From: Acanthaster planci
Taxonomy: Eukaryota; Echinodermata; Asteroidea; Valvatida; Acanthasteridae
Direction: 5' to 3'
DNA: 64,000 nt
NCBI RefSeq assembly: GCF_001949145.1
Contig: NW_019091460.1
Coordinates: 235,508 to 299,507, forward strand
Shown: positions 34,054 through 46,761 of the stretch, piece by piece
Position numbering within the stretch: the stretch's first letter is position 1
Layout: every line of letters begins with the position of its first letter
Notes under the pieces: generated by a model
Database searches by the model: none
Seen by the model: only the letters and a program-made list of their open reading frames with translations
What the model was told of the DNA's origin: nothing
Translations under genes and position numbers: made by a program

Positions 34054-36562
34054 GGTAACGGAGTTTTCAAGAATTGTTTTCTGAGCAAAAACCTGGAAAT
34101 GATGCAGGAAAGATTCTGTCGTTTTGAAAAGTATGCCAGTGTTAGGTTATAGTGTTAGTTGAACAAGACCAACGGGCATCCCTGTAGTTTTTCACGCGAC
34201 AAACATGTGACGGGAGATAACATCGTGAAACTGATCGCCGAAACAGATTAAGAAATGGACCACTGAATCAATAAACAAGATAATTTTTATGCTGACCAAG
34301 ATGCACACGCAATACTGATAACCAGGATTTATTGGTTGGTTGTACTCTAATGGGAAATCAAAAACACCTCTGAAAAAGTGTAAATAAAACAAATATGAAC
34401 ACCTAAGTCTTTGCCACAAAAAGTATATAATTGAAATATTCAAAAAATCGGAAGCAATTTCATAATTCATTGAAGTGGGAAACTTGCGTAATATGCATAA
34501 TCGCCATTAAAACGTATTTCTAAATACCCTAAGTATTACCCTTTCTCCAAACACGGTATGTATTCAGAAGAATTTTTGAGTGAAAATAATTTGTATTAAA
34601 TTGGCAATGGATTCCCTCGAAAAAGTAAACCATCTTCTCCTGCATGTATCCCAAAGTACTTGAAGCTACTCACCCAACAACGTGCAGTCAGACCAGCAGA
34701 AATTGAAGGCTTTCCTCGTCGTAAGCTTTCTTTATGTTTTAAAACTGATCGGAATTTTACGACCAAATTTCTGTCGACTCGACCTGAGTTACGCTTTACT
34801 TTAATGACTATTTAGTGGGCTAAGGCGTAGCATTTGAGTTTCACAGTTTGAAAATTCCGATTTTAAAACTCATTACAAGTGTAGGCCAACCTGAAACTTC
34901 TTATCTTGAAGTGAGTTGCACAAAAAAAGGCGAGTTTGCGAAATTCAAAAACGGACGGATGCGTGTAGAGCCTCTGGCATAATACATTCTGTACGTGCGT
35001 CGAAAACAAACTGCCACACACGGCTACAGCTGTTCAGAACCGAATAACAAAGATAAAATCTTCCAAGTCAAAGATCGCGAAAACACTGTTGACCACAAAA
35101 TTTCGACATAAATCGGACTGCAGTCTTGCCCCGACGACTGTTTTCCATTGTTCAGTTCAAGTAAACAGTGACAATTTCCAAGTGCCTGGGCCACTGCGCA
35201 AGCCTGCTCATTTGTATACAAACGACAGGTTGGTGTAGATTTATTAGATGTACCCCTACGGCTGTTACGTATCAACTTCCGCCTGCAGAATTTATATTGC
35301 AAAATAATCGGCAATCACTGTTCAAAGTGTGACACGATAATAATATTATCATAGCGCTTTGACATCAAATTCATTTCATTTTTCTCGCCTTCTAGCCTGA
35401 GATTCCGTTAGACGAACACGGGCGGGGGTATAGTGTTTTGAAGGAGACTAAGGCGGGTTAGTCGGCATCCGTGCGTATACTCAATGAACGCGGTCATTGG
35501 GCGATAAGTTGGATCATTCATGTCACGTACAGAACGAAGCTGAAGCATGCAATATCGTCATTAGTGACAATATTTAGAATTATGTTGTTCAATGTATTGC
35601 TTAAGGTCAGACAGAACATACAATGATAACTAACACAATGTTAGCGCAGACATAATATAATGTACACATTACTATCTCATTACTTTTTATAGAAGCGTTC
35701 ACGTGACCCCAAAACCAGACATAAAGTTTAGTTAAGTTTGTCACCAAGAATCGGTAATACATCTCACGATAATTATAAAGATAACATCTCTTACAGAAAG
35801 GAAGACAGCTTATTTAAGTTTAAAATGACCAACCTTCTTATTTCTAAGCTACAAATGTGTCACATGTCGTGGCAAGTTCAGTAAACATAAAAAAAGAAAA
35901 ACGAAGTAAATAAAAGCATCATCGGGAAGGAACAACGGTTTAAAACCATTGCCGAAGCAGCCAGGCAACAGCTTTGATTCACTAAGATGGAAAGCTTGCG
36001 GTAAGCACCATGCAATATCTCTTTTTGAGTCTGTGTGGTTATGATAAGGACCGGAGAGGCTCAACGTTTCGGACAGTGTGCTCTGTCCGTCGTCAGTTGA
36101 GCCTCTCCGGTTCTTATCAGAACNCTTACCGCAAGCTTTCCATCTTAGTCGTCTGTCACCATGAATAGCTTGAAATCCCATCAGCTTTGAGTCACTTTAT
36201 TCGTGATTCGTTGTCGCTATATTTACATACATGTAAAGGGTATAGTTAATCATGTAACAGAACGATCATCAGTTCTTTTGGGGGGCTCGACATTTTTTTA
36301 GGGGGGTTACTGTATTTGTTGCTACTGCTGAAGCCATGCATTCTCTGTTTTCTCCTCAACCAAACACAAATAAGACACTGCAAGGTTTTATGCTTTTAGG
36401 AGGTTTACAATCTTCAGACCCAGGCAGTCTGAAGCCCGTGGGGGGGGGAGTTGACAACCCGACCCCCTGTGGATCTGCGCCTGACTTCTTGACATCAGTC
36501 ACCATATAGTCCTACTAGATAATGCGCCCAACACTATAGTCAACAATAACAGTTTTCCATCT
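34054..36562. other. Intergenic between DGAT2-like and first MOGAT2-like gene
   Basis: A donor-like gtgagt on the minus strand at about 34671-34676 could mark a 5' UTR exon of the DGAT2-like gene. The palindromic element at 35981-36149 lies here. The rest shows nothing. Confidence 0.4.
35981..36149 (-). mobile_element. Nested palindromic repeat element with hammerhead-like core
   Basis: A 25-bp inverted repeat (actaagatggaaagcttgcg... at 35981-36005, complement at 36125-36149) encloses a second 24-bp inverted repeat (36042-36065 with 36096-36119, one mismatch). Within that is a 7-bp hairpin (cggacag 36070-36076, ctgtccg 36083-36089). Read on the minus strand, the inner part is CTGACGA, hairpin, GAAAC, the core words of a hammerhead ribozyme, though hairpin pairing leaves one extra C. 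An ambiguous base (n) sits at 36124. A partial copy is at 6202-6246. Probably a non-autonomous retroelement or foldback transposon remnant; the exact class is unknown. Confidence 0.7.
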
Positions 36563-38568
36563 TCAAACAAAGATCAATTTTTCGTCTGTCGAAATGCCAT
36601 ACTTTGTCTTGTGTTCATCAAAAAGCGCCCTCAATTCATTCATGTATTCCCAGTGAACCTTATCGATTTCTTCGTTGCTAGGGTTCACAATTTTTTCCAC
36701 GGGAAGTGCCTTTCCAACTACAAGGAAACGAAAAAAATGAATTAGAGATATATATATATATATATGCGTTTGGAGTTTGTTTCGTGGGTACCACACGTTA
36801 CAATAAGATAACAAATAAATAATGGTTTGCAAATTCAAATTTTATCACTTCTCAACTCACCCACTGTTGAAATTGGTCGTCGAAAGGGCAGTAGACCGAA
36901 GGAATAGTTGAATATTCCCCGGCCGTGGAATACTGGTGGAGCAAAACCCATGAGTTTAGACAGACGATTCTGGATAGCACGAAGGAAAGAACCTGGTGGG
37001 TTGGGAAACTGTTTAAAGATGTCTGCCTCACCAAAAGAGTAACATGGAACCAGATGGGCACTGGGGAGAAATGAAGACAGCAAAACGAACTCCAATAAAT
37101 TACAGCAAACAACACTGATGGGAAAGAACGCCACGGAAACAGGCGACAGAATGTAACAATGAAAAATGTTACATAACGACGATATAGAGTTACAAGCAAC
37201 AGTCTAAAAAAAACTGCAAAATGACATCCATTCACTTACCCGTTCTCAATGGCTCTCTTGATGAACCCTTTCCGTTTTTGGAGATAGACCACGTGATGAT
37301 TTGGGTGGGACTCCAGAGATTCGGAAGCCCCACCCACTACAATGGCTACCGATCTACCGGGACCAGAGTGCCCTAGCAACCAATCAATGCTCTCCTTACT
37401 CACTGGACACAGCCCTGCAATTGCAAATGTTACACTTTTACTTCAATATGATTTAGCGATTTTATTTTAAGGTGTCAGTGATTAGAGATTTATTTCTAAG
37501 AAACATTTGGGAAGATTTTTTTCCCGAAAACTTTCAGAGCCACTGTAAAACAATGTGATTCACGAACTGGAAGTGCGCAATGTCTACTCTTTACCACCAC
37601 CCCCCCCCAAAAAAAAAACAGAAGCGGTACAAAATAAGACTACTTGACGTACCTCCCATCATGAGATAATCTCTCGCAAGCGGGATTTTAAACCAGCCTT
37701 GCAGAGTAAGCAACGACGGAGTAATCCCGGGAAACTTTTCACTAAATCCCGTCACCTCACTCCCGAAGTTTATGACAGCTCCAATGCTCATGATGCCGTG
37801 TGGATGAACAGCAAAGAGATAATTATGGTTGGGATCGAGGTCGGCTGTTTTGATGAGTGATATTGGGAAATAATCTCGGATGCAGGCCCACTGAGGCATG
37901 TATCTGACTCGTAACCAGGGCAGACGCCTGCCTCCTTTACGAGGGGTCTTACGATCATAGTAGGACCAAGCCACGCCCAAGATGGTTATCCAATAAAAGT
38001 CTGTAAAAATGAGATACACGCCCAGTAAGATGGGTATCAAACCCATCAAGATGAAAGATGCCCAGTAGTAAATCACACCCAGAGTCTGGAGACGCCTCTT
38101 TAGAGGTATGTTGAGAGGTGCTAGCTGTAACCCCTTCAAAGTCGAACTGTAAACACTGGCAAACAATGAATTCAAAAGGACAAGAAATTTCTATTGCAAC
38201 GACTCTTTGATGTTCAACAACTTTAACAAACATATTGCTTTGGCATTCTGATGCTGTAACCGATACTAACAAGTGGCCAACATGTTTACCCTACTGCTGT
38301 AAAGCTCTCATGTTAAACTGTCAAAAGTATGTCCTTTAATATCTATCAACTCGAAACACCAATCAAGTATAATGCCTTTCAAAACTAAAACCAACAAAAT
38401 ACTTTTATGTATGAATTAAAATCCAAATATCTGTCGCAAAGCCTTCCCATTTCAAAGATTGTGAGGTGACCATTTCCTCGAGCGTTACTGTGTTATCGCA
38501 AACATTTCATTGTTCGGGATAATTAATTTATTTTGAGCATTTATCAAAAGTAATATTTACCTTGCCAT
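36563..38568 (-). CDS. MOGAT2-like acylglycerol O-acyltransferase, complete, 343 aa
   Basis: A DGAT2-superfamily enzyme acylating mono- or diacylglycerol from acyl-CoA at the ER. Exons are 38561-38568 (ATGGCAAG, only 8 bases), 37653-38146, 37240-37414, 36861-37060 and 36563-36717 (stop). The micro-exon plus acceptor restores [20 protein letters not shown], aligned with the LAPLxIPxxRRLxTL start of its neighbours and of vertebrate MOGAT2. A hydrophobic hairpin spans about 27-65, then [21 protein letters not shown] at 117-120, [20 protein letters not shown] followed by [22 protein letters not shown], and the tail [13 protein letters not shown]. Exon lengths 175/200/155 match the next three genes. 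Whether it prefers mono- or diacylglycerol cannot be read from sequence. Confidence 0.85.
36745..36766. repeat. (TA)n microsatellite
   Basis: A run of about ten TA units in the last intron of the 343-aa acyltransferase gene. Confidence 0.9.
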
Positions 38569-40091
38569 TTCACCTCTCTTTGCTACTTTAAAGATACGTT
38601 TGTTTTCACGAGTTGGCCCTACCATATGATCCCATCGAGGGCCACTATTGTCAATTCAGTTTTCACCTCCATGACGTCCGACGTTAAAATGAAACTAATC
38701 CAGTGTTACATGAACTAGGCCTATAATATTTGATATGCACCACCGTCATTTCAATCTGATAAAATGTTTGGTTAACAGATTTATAGGTTTAATTTGAAGC
38801 AAGAATCACAACCAGCCCAGCACAGACTGGATATCTGTTTCACCAAGGATGCCTCACGTTTCGTAATACCAGCATTGGTATATAATGGGTGGGTTAAGCG
38901 AGTAAGAAGTCCGAGGGTCCCACAAACCAACCGATAATAGATAATCGTTGCCGGCGTGTCAACTACAGACAAGTTTCAAACTAGTCGTGCAGCTTACAAG
39001 GTCGCAAAGAATGTGTTTTTCCCGCAACATTTTCTCATGATGAAATGACAAAGTTCCTGAATTTGTCAGACGTCCACAGGAAGTATCTTCCAAAAGCAAA
39101 AGCATCGACACTTTCATGTAAACTCTGAGTGAAAGCAATGCTCCAATAAATATAACTTTTTCACAGTTCTATTTATTGTCTTTTTTAACTTACGAGATGA
39201 AAACCTTTTAATTTTCATGCGAATGTCTCCGACTCTGCCAAACATTTTCTTCTTACTATCTTGATCCTACACGGGCAAATAAATGTTACAACTACCTTTA
39301 TAAACTCTCTGTAATTGTTTCTTGGTACTCTAGCGATCCAATCTTTCGAGATCAGAACTTACGATGAACTTGACTAGGCTTTTCCTAAGTTCGAAGCGTA
39401 AAAATTGATTGCACACTTTAAGAAATTACTACATGTACACAAATATAGCCAAGAACACATTGCAAAAGACTCATTATTGCAGACTCAGATGTTGCACGTT
39501 AACTTCTACAAGAAATCTTCACGATCATCTTGGAAATCTGATACAGTTTACTTTGTCCAATCGGCTTTATCTTTGTTCATTTGCTAAACAATATGAAGTA
39601 TAAAAATATCATTTGCATAGCTAATTGTAATTTTTTTAAATAATTTAAACACATTCTTAACTTGTTGGTAAGCCTTTACGTACAACTGGAATGCTGCAGT
39701 TTAGCCAAACGCATGACAGCATATGTTAAAATTAAGTTTTGCATTATTTGTAATTAAAACACTCGGGGAATTCTATGAAAGTGCAAGTCGGTATTAAAGT
39801 ACAGTAATTCCTTACCTGACTTAGAAAATACTCTTTTGTCAAACTAAATACTGTTTAAATCTATGTACATCATACTCTGATTTTAACAAGTTTCTCAACC
39901 TGGCTCCTAAGCCTAAACTGGTGAGAATTAACTTGTTTTTTTTAAAGTAATTCTTGGTAAAAACACATTCCTCAATCCCCTTCTTATTCTGAAGAGAAAG
40001 TCCCGAGATTTACAATACTACACAATGACATAAACTTAATCCTAATATGGATCACTTTTTCTTGCATTTGAAGTCTCCAAACTGAATTTCT
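38569..40091. other. Intergenic between acyltransferase genes
   Basis: It should contain the promoter of the 343-aa gene and the 3' UTR of the 336-aa gene. AT-rich; no other feature seen. Confidence 0.4.
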
Positions 40092-41866
40092 TTAAATGAT
40101 AATCAATTTTTCGTGAGACTCTACACCATATTTGGTTTTGTTTTCTTCAAATAGTTCTCTCAGTGCATCGATGTACTTCTGATGAACTTGGTCAATCTCT
40201 TCTTGTGTTGGGACTGGTGATTTTTCCACAGCAATTGGCTTCCCAACTACAATAAACCACAAAAAAGGGAAAACATAAATTAATACACTAAAGTGATTTT
40301 CCTTTCAGGTAAAAATAAATTCCAAGATGTTCAGTTTACAGGACTTTGTTTCAACACTGGAAATTTTTCAATGAAAAAAGACATATTTGTTCTCGCTTAC
40401 CAACAGTGTGTATAGGCCTCCGGAAGGGAAGAAGTCCAATGCTGTAATTAAAGATGCCTCGACCATGAAACACTGGGGGAGCAAATCCAATTGTCTTGGT
40501 CAGACGAGTCTGAATCTTTCTTAGGAGTGATCCTTCTGGATTGGCAACTTGCTCAAAGATGTCTGTCTCTCCAAAGGAGTAGACGGGAACCAGACATGCC
40601 CTAATGAAAGTTCAAATAATGCTTAAGCTTTTATAGTGACTTTAATGACTTAGCACTCCTTTGTTTAAGCATGGCGCAATGGAAAACCTCACTTAGCTAA
40701 AACCAGTTTCAGAAATGAACAATTTTTCACATCGAATTTACTATTTCATATGTTTCAGTGAAGTGATCGTTTATTTTCCTTACCCATGTTCCACTGCCTT
40801 TTTGATAAATCCCTTTCTTTTGGCTAAGAAGACAACATGGTTATGTGGATGTGCCTCCAGAGATTCTGTTGCCCCACCCACAATAATGACAACAGCATTA
40901 CCAGTTCCAGACTTGCCAAGAATGTAATCTATGCTTTCTTTGCTGACTTCACAAAGGCCTAAAGAAGTAAATGGGCAAACTGTAATTTAAGTAAAAAGAA
41001 TTTCAGATGTAATCCAGAAATGCAACAAAACCCATAACTTGTTTATTCTAGAATAATTGAATTTTTGGCACAATAATATAATAACATACATTTATTTTGT
41101 CATCTAGAATGTACATCATCGGGCAGAAAAAATGTTACCAATGATTACAGATATGTCAAATTTCTACATTGTGACAAAACCAACCTCAGCGATCTTAACG
41201 GAAAAAATTCTGTACTCATGACTCATGTGCCACTTTCATGTTCTCTTGTGCGCATGTTTTGCTTCTCATAGAAACAATCATAGCGGCCTCCATTTCGTCA
41301 ATAATGCGTGACGGATAGTACATAAAATATTCCCTAATTCATCCAAACCTACATCACGTTCAACATCTTAACAAATAACACATACCTGACATCATCAAGT
41401 AATCTCTTGTCAGTGGGAAATTGAACCAGCCGGTTAACGTCAGAAGATAGGGAGTAATACTTGGAAAAGTCTCGCTGAAACCTGTAGCTTCTGTGCAGAA
41501 ATTCACAAAAGCCCCAAGGCCCATGATACCATGAGGGTGAAACCCCAGCAGATAGTTCTTACTTGGATCAAGTTCTCCCATCTTGATGAGCTCGATAGGG
41601 AAAAAGTTCTTCATATAAACCCACATCCTCCATCTACGTAGCCAGTCACTACGGCGACCACCACGTCTAGGGGTCTTACGATCGTAAATAATCCAGCAGA
41701 TTGCTAAGAGAGTGACCCAGTAGTATGACGTGAAGAAGAAGAGGTAACCAAAAATAAGAGATGAGGTCAAACCGAGAAAGAGGAATGAGAACCACCACTG
41801 GATGACAGCTAAGGTTTCCAAACGACGATGCAGTGGGATGTTGAGGGGGGCTAGCTTCAATGCCAT
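40092..41866 (-). CDS. MOGAT2-like acylglycerol O-acyltransferase, complete, 336 aa
   Basis: Exons are 41386-41866 (ATG), 40784-40958, 40401-40600 and 40092-40246 (TAA), with phases 1, 2, 2 as in the neighbours. The protein starts [20 protein letters not shown], has a hydrophobic hairpin at about 23-60, [23 protein letters not shown] in place of the usual YFP, catalytic HPHG at 110-113, [20 protein letters not shown] then [23 protein letters not shown], and the tail [13 protein letters not shown]. Unlike its three MOGAT2-like relatives, it has a usable ATG at the point where they splice in an 8-base first exon, so either that exon was lost or an upstream non-coding exon is used. Membrane-bound ER enzyme of triacylglycerol synthesis by family. 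Confidence 0.87.
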
Positions 41867-44525
41867 CTTGATCAGTTGATGGTTCTACTCTCTCTACAAA
41901 AATGTCACAGAAATATCTCAAGAATGTCAAATTCTTGCAAGAGAGAAACTTAATTTAGTTGATGGACTCAATGGTTGCAAATTTCCCCTTCTCTCTGCTG
42001 GACGTCAATCCATGTCGATCAAGTTGGTGGGGTCACGGTCTCAAACATACCCCAACTGTTATGTCCAGGTGCCGCTTTCCTAGCTTATTATCGTGCAAGT
42101 GTTTTCTAAAATCTACAGATGTACAACATACAATTGGATTTCATTTAAATATAGAGCAGTGAAGCTCTTCTAAAGAGCAATTTTGAACATTTCTCTGACT
42201 TACCGAAATCGATGATCCGATTTCGTCTGCACAGCTGATGAGCTGGTCAGAGCCTTGTCTCCATACATCTAAAACCTTGCAATCGCAGTTAACTAAGAAG
42301 AGCCCCAGACTAGTCTTTCATGCCATGCAAACAACAAGATTTCTAATGAGAGCACCAGGCCTGGATTTATTATATGCGACTATGGTTTTGGTTTATGTGC
42401 ATACATACCCTCATATCTAACTCGACTTACCGTATTACTGACATTCCCTCGTCAATGCATGATCTTTGTACTCTAATCCTGGCGAAACGTGAGGTCAACT
42501 GTTGAGAGACAGGATCAAATTCGTGCTGTTCACGAGCCTATCATGCGTAGGCCTACACAAGGTGGGGGCGTGGTTCAGTGCAACATGCCGAATTCAAAGT
42601 GCAATTCTAAACTTACTCAAATCCAGTTTTTCAAAGAAGCACAAAAACACGTGGGCGATGTACTGTGTATGGAGTAAGTGTGTTCTTGCCTACATTCACA
42701 GGTTTGCACATTACGGTAATCGTTTTAGTGTCGCGTTTTAGGGCGGAACCGGAAATTCTAGATATTTTTTTGTGGCATTTGTTGTTTGAAAAAGTCATGC
42801 TAATTATTAGGACAGCTAGGATTTACAAATGAAGGACTCGATGAACACGTACGTGCCGCACCAGGTTCCTTGTCAGGGACAGGTCCTTTTTTCAAACAAC
42901 AAGCTAAACAAGCTAAACCTTTCTTTTTGGCTTTAGTTTATTGCATCCACCAATTCATTCATTCAATTCATGCTGCATACAATTTTAAAGTTTTAACAGG
43001 CAAGCTAGCAGTGTAAGTAAACAGCACAAAGAAACAGAAACAAATAGGGCCTGTAGTAAATTCGACCACCAGAATTAGAAGCCATTACTGCGGCGGCACA
43101 ACGCTCGTGGACAGGTGGTACGCGCACGTTACATGCCGCTTCGACCAACAGGGTGTCGTGATTGCCAAATGCACGTGCGCGTCAAGCTGCAGAATGTGCG
43201 TGTGAGTGCGGTGCCACTTCACTATGGCGTCTAACTGGATTAGTTTATACCCCGAACTTATGCTAGCAGAGCTAAACCAAGCTACACGAGACATACCATG
43301 CAAACAAAACATGAAAGCGTGGAATTAATTTTTGCAAGGAAAAAGTTTTTCTCTGAAAACTGGACTTTTTCAAGTATACTATGCTTTGATTTCTCATATC
43401 TGTAGTACACTTTACTGAAAGTAGTAGACACTACAGTCCTGTTCAAACTTAAATGAAAGCCTTATCAGATTTTGCATTAACCTACCTCACTAATTACAAA
43501 CAAACTGTGATTATCAGACAGTAAAATAGAAATTAAGTAGTGATCTTATAAGATCAATAGATTTACAATTATTTTAGAATTATTATAAAACACTTGCAAA
43601 ATATAAATCAATGACAAAAATTAAACAGGAATCGATAACAGATTGCATGAGCAGAATCAAATATCATGTATGTTATTAACTTTAATTTGAAACTGGCATT
43701 TTCGAAAAACGCAGTTGTATTAATTAGAGAGCAGTATAGTAGCATGTTTGGTGATATCAGCAAAATAGACATAAGCTTGCCTCAATATAAGGATATGCAC
43801 AAACTATAAAAGTTAAAACTTTTCAGCAAACTGTGCATCCTCTTCAGCTTAGACAATGTCTCTTTACATGTATTTTCATCTTATTTCAGTAAACCAATCT
43901 AAAATTTGGTAATTTATTACCTCAATTAAGTAGCTCATGCACAATGATAAAGACCTTTGAGAATTTACATTGTTCTGATATGTAACACCTGAAAAAGATT
44001 TCACATTTTAATCTTTGAAACGTATGTACACATTTCACTTGTGACTGTGTGTCATTTTGCTTATAAATTAAGTCTTAATATCTGTGAAATATGAAAACAC
44101 TTGGTCAAGGGCAAAGCGCTGAAATGTTCTCACTATCATGGTGGTCCAACTATGTATGTTCTGACGTCAAGATGCAAGCAAATATACACTGACCAGATGA
44201 CGTTAACCATTGCCATTAAGTAAATGTGCAGACATTGGGACTTTAGAAAAATCAAAAGGTCAACTTAAAAAATTGTTATAAAAAGGGATTTAATTAATAC
44301 AAAAAATTTTGTTGTTTGTGTGTTTTTTTAAGTCATGTCCAGAACACCTAACCGTGGCTGTCAGTTGAACACAAATCAATGGGAAGTTTGTGCAGCCACA
44401 AGCCAGTGGATCTCGTTATGTGTGAATTAATTCCGGTCGCAGCCATTACTTTTAGACACAGGCTAACTTGGTGGGGTCAATGGGTCAAACTCGTGATGTC
44501 CCAGGCTGTTGGTTGGTCTCATTCT
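41867..44525. other. Intergenic; start of the large duplication
   Basis: From about 42860 the sequence is paralogous to 47818 onward (shared tcagggacaggt, ggcaagctagc, aaactggcattttc, atttagca-type words). The part nearest 44526 should be the 3' UTR of the 348-aa gene. No gene seen. Confidence 0.5.
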
Positions 44526-46761
44526 CTAAATCACTTTCAATGTCTCCTCTTCCTCAATGCCATACTTGGTCTTATGCTCATCAAACAGTGCCACCAATGA
44601 TGCAATGTATTCAGCGTGTACTTTGTCAATCTCTTCCTGTGTTGGGTTGGGATTCTTGTCCAAGGGAATGGGCTTACCCACTAAAAATGAAATGAAAGTC
44701 AAAAAATACGAACAAATTAATTCGCGTCCCCTATAGAGCCTGAAAATTGACCCCTGGTGGCGCGCTTCCGGAGCCCTTGGATAGGGAAAATAACGTGCAA
44801 AGATTTTAGAATTTGTAATATTTTTTGTCAGTTACTTAAGATTTGAAGCTTCAAAGTGCATGGTGGAAGAGACATGAGAAATAGGTTTGCGGGTACACAG
44901 AAATTCAAGGATGCAAAAGAAAACACAAGGATGAAAAGACAGAATGGAGCTTTACAGGTACATATAGGAAGGCGGATTAGCAAACAAACAAATGGCTCTT
45001 TGCCACAAATGAGTCAACTGTGAGATCAATGGATGTCTGCTCCAGAAGACATCGCGCATCATTTAGAAAAATATGACAAGCCATGGGGAAACTGCCCACT
45101 AAGCCTGTTAATAGCTACAGATCACTTACCCACAGTAAATATGGGTTGCCGGTAAGGTAAGAAACCCAAGTTGTAGTTGAAGATCCCTCGACCATGGAAA
45201 AGTGAAGGAGGAATACCTACAACTTTGGTCAGCAGAGCCTGTAGTTTTCTCAGAAATGAACCTTCCGGGTTAGGAATCTGCTCGTAGACATTTGTTTCAC
45301 CAAAGGAGTACACTGGTACCAGGCTTGCCCTGAACATAATTTTATGATTTGCCACAGTTAGCATGTGTCACACACTATTTTCAAAATTAATACAGTAGGT
45401 AAACGTTATATATAGTCGTTCAATTCAGCTGCAAACAATGCAAAGTAAATAAAACCAGAAGTTACCCATGTTTAAGGGCTTTGCGAACAAAGCCTTTCCG
45501 CTTGCTTAAGTAAATCACGTGTCTATGAGGCTGAGCTTCCAAAACCTCCTTGACTCCACCCACTACGATGACGACAGCGTTACCAGGGCCAGATTGCCCT
45601 AGCAACCAATCAAGACTCTCCCTGCTTACATCACATACTCCTAGAATAGTTATCAGTAAAAAAAGAATTGAAATTGTAAACTGTTTCCAAATATTTCAAG
45701 ATTTCTACTTAAAAAACGGTCTAAAAAGGGGATCCAAGTCCTACATATTTTTCAATAAAAAGATCCCCTCCAAAAAATAAATTTCTATTTCTACTTGAGA
45801 ATATAATTCTTCCCTTGCCGAGTTATTCTGACGGAAGCAACTTCATTTAATTATTTGGTTTACCTGTTAAACTTGTATGCTAAGCATTGTCATTAATATA
45901 AATACCTGCCATCATGATGTAATCCCTTGCCAAGGGAAACCTAAACCATCCACTCAGGGTTAACAAAAATGGCTTAATTCCCGGAAACTTCTTGGCAAAC
46001 TCATTAGCCTCCGTGCAAAAGTTGACAAATGCTCCCATGCTCATGATGCCGTGAGGATGGAAGCCAAGCAGGTGGTTCTTTCCAGGATCCAAATCTGCCG
46101 TCTTGATCAGGTGAACCGGGAAGAAATTCCTCATATGAACCCACACCCTCCAGTGACGGATCCATTCACATCGGCGCCCCCCTCTACGAGGCGTTTTGCG
46201 ATCATAGTAGGCCCACAGATATGCAAGAATAACCAGAGGGTAGTACTTAGTGAAGAGGAGGTAAATGGACGTCACGATGACGATGATTAATGAGAGAAGG
46301 AATGTCAGTTCCCACTGCAAGACAGCCAGAGTTTCTAGACGTCTGTGAAATGGGATGCGGATGGGAGCAAGTTCCACCCCCATCACCTTCACATGGCTCT
46401 CTGATGTCTCCTCGCTGTTCAAGAAAGAACAACGTATCCATGAAAATTTGCAAATTTGGATGGATTAGTTTACTTGCAATAGGCCTAAATTCAGTTGGAA
46501 AAATTCCTCCATTTTCCCGTCTACAGGCACATAATATTAAAGCCACTTAATGACTTCCAATAAAGGATATTCAAATGCTGATAATGCCTGACAAAAGATT
46601 GTAATCATGCGAATTTCCTGGTAATTAAAAATTTGCATCAAATAATTCAATATGAATTAAAATTGGCTGAATGAAAAAAGCAAATATGTGCATGTACTGA
46701 TTAAGCCTATGAACTTCAGTAGGTACACAGCTAAAACTATGCCTAGGCCCTACCTTTTCAT
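44526..46761 (-). CDS. MOGAT2-like acylglycerol O-acyltransferase, complete, 348 aa (duplicate 1)
   Basis: Exons are 46754-46761 (ATGAAAAG, 8 bases), 45906-46414, 45466-45640, 45130-45329 and 44526-44680 (TAG). Splicing the micro-exon gives MKSEETSESHVKVMGVELAP, then [20 protein letters not shown]; without it no ATG opens this exon in a matching position. A hydrophobic hairpin spans about 37-70, then [24 protein letters not shown] (not YFP), HPHG at 122-125, RKGFVRKALKHGASLVPVYS then [22 protein letters not shown], and the tail KYGIEEEETLKVI. It differs from its sister to the right by scattered substitutions, including CEAN-type changes around the FCTEANEF site. Expected role: ER acylglycerol acyltransferase. 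Confidence 0.88.
44732..44820 (-). repeat. Dispersed repeat, partner of 14539-14624
   Basis: Reverse-complement match to the copy at 14.5 kb (gcgcgcttccgga, cccttgg, aaagattttagaatttgta). It sits in the last intron of duplicate 1. The corresponding intron of duplicate 2 lacks it, so it inserted after the duplication or was lost there. Confidence 0.75.

Noticed and set aside
35849-36181. 110-codon minus-strand frame through the palindromic element
   Set aside because: It reads through inverted repeats and an ambiguous base, and no protein-like conservation is visible. The apparent SGPYHNHTDSKRD-like stretch is repeat-derived.
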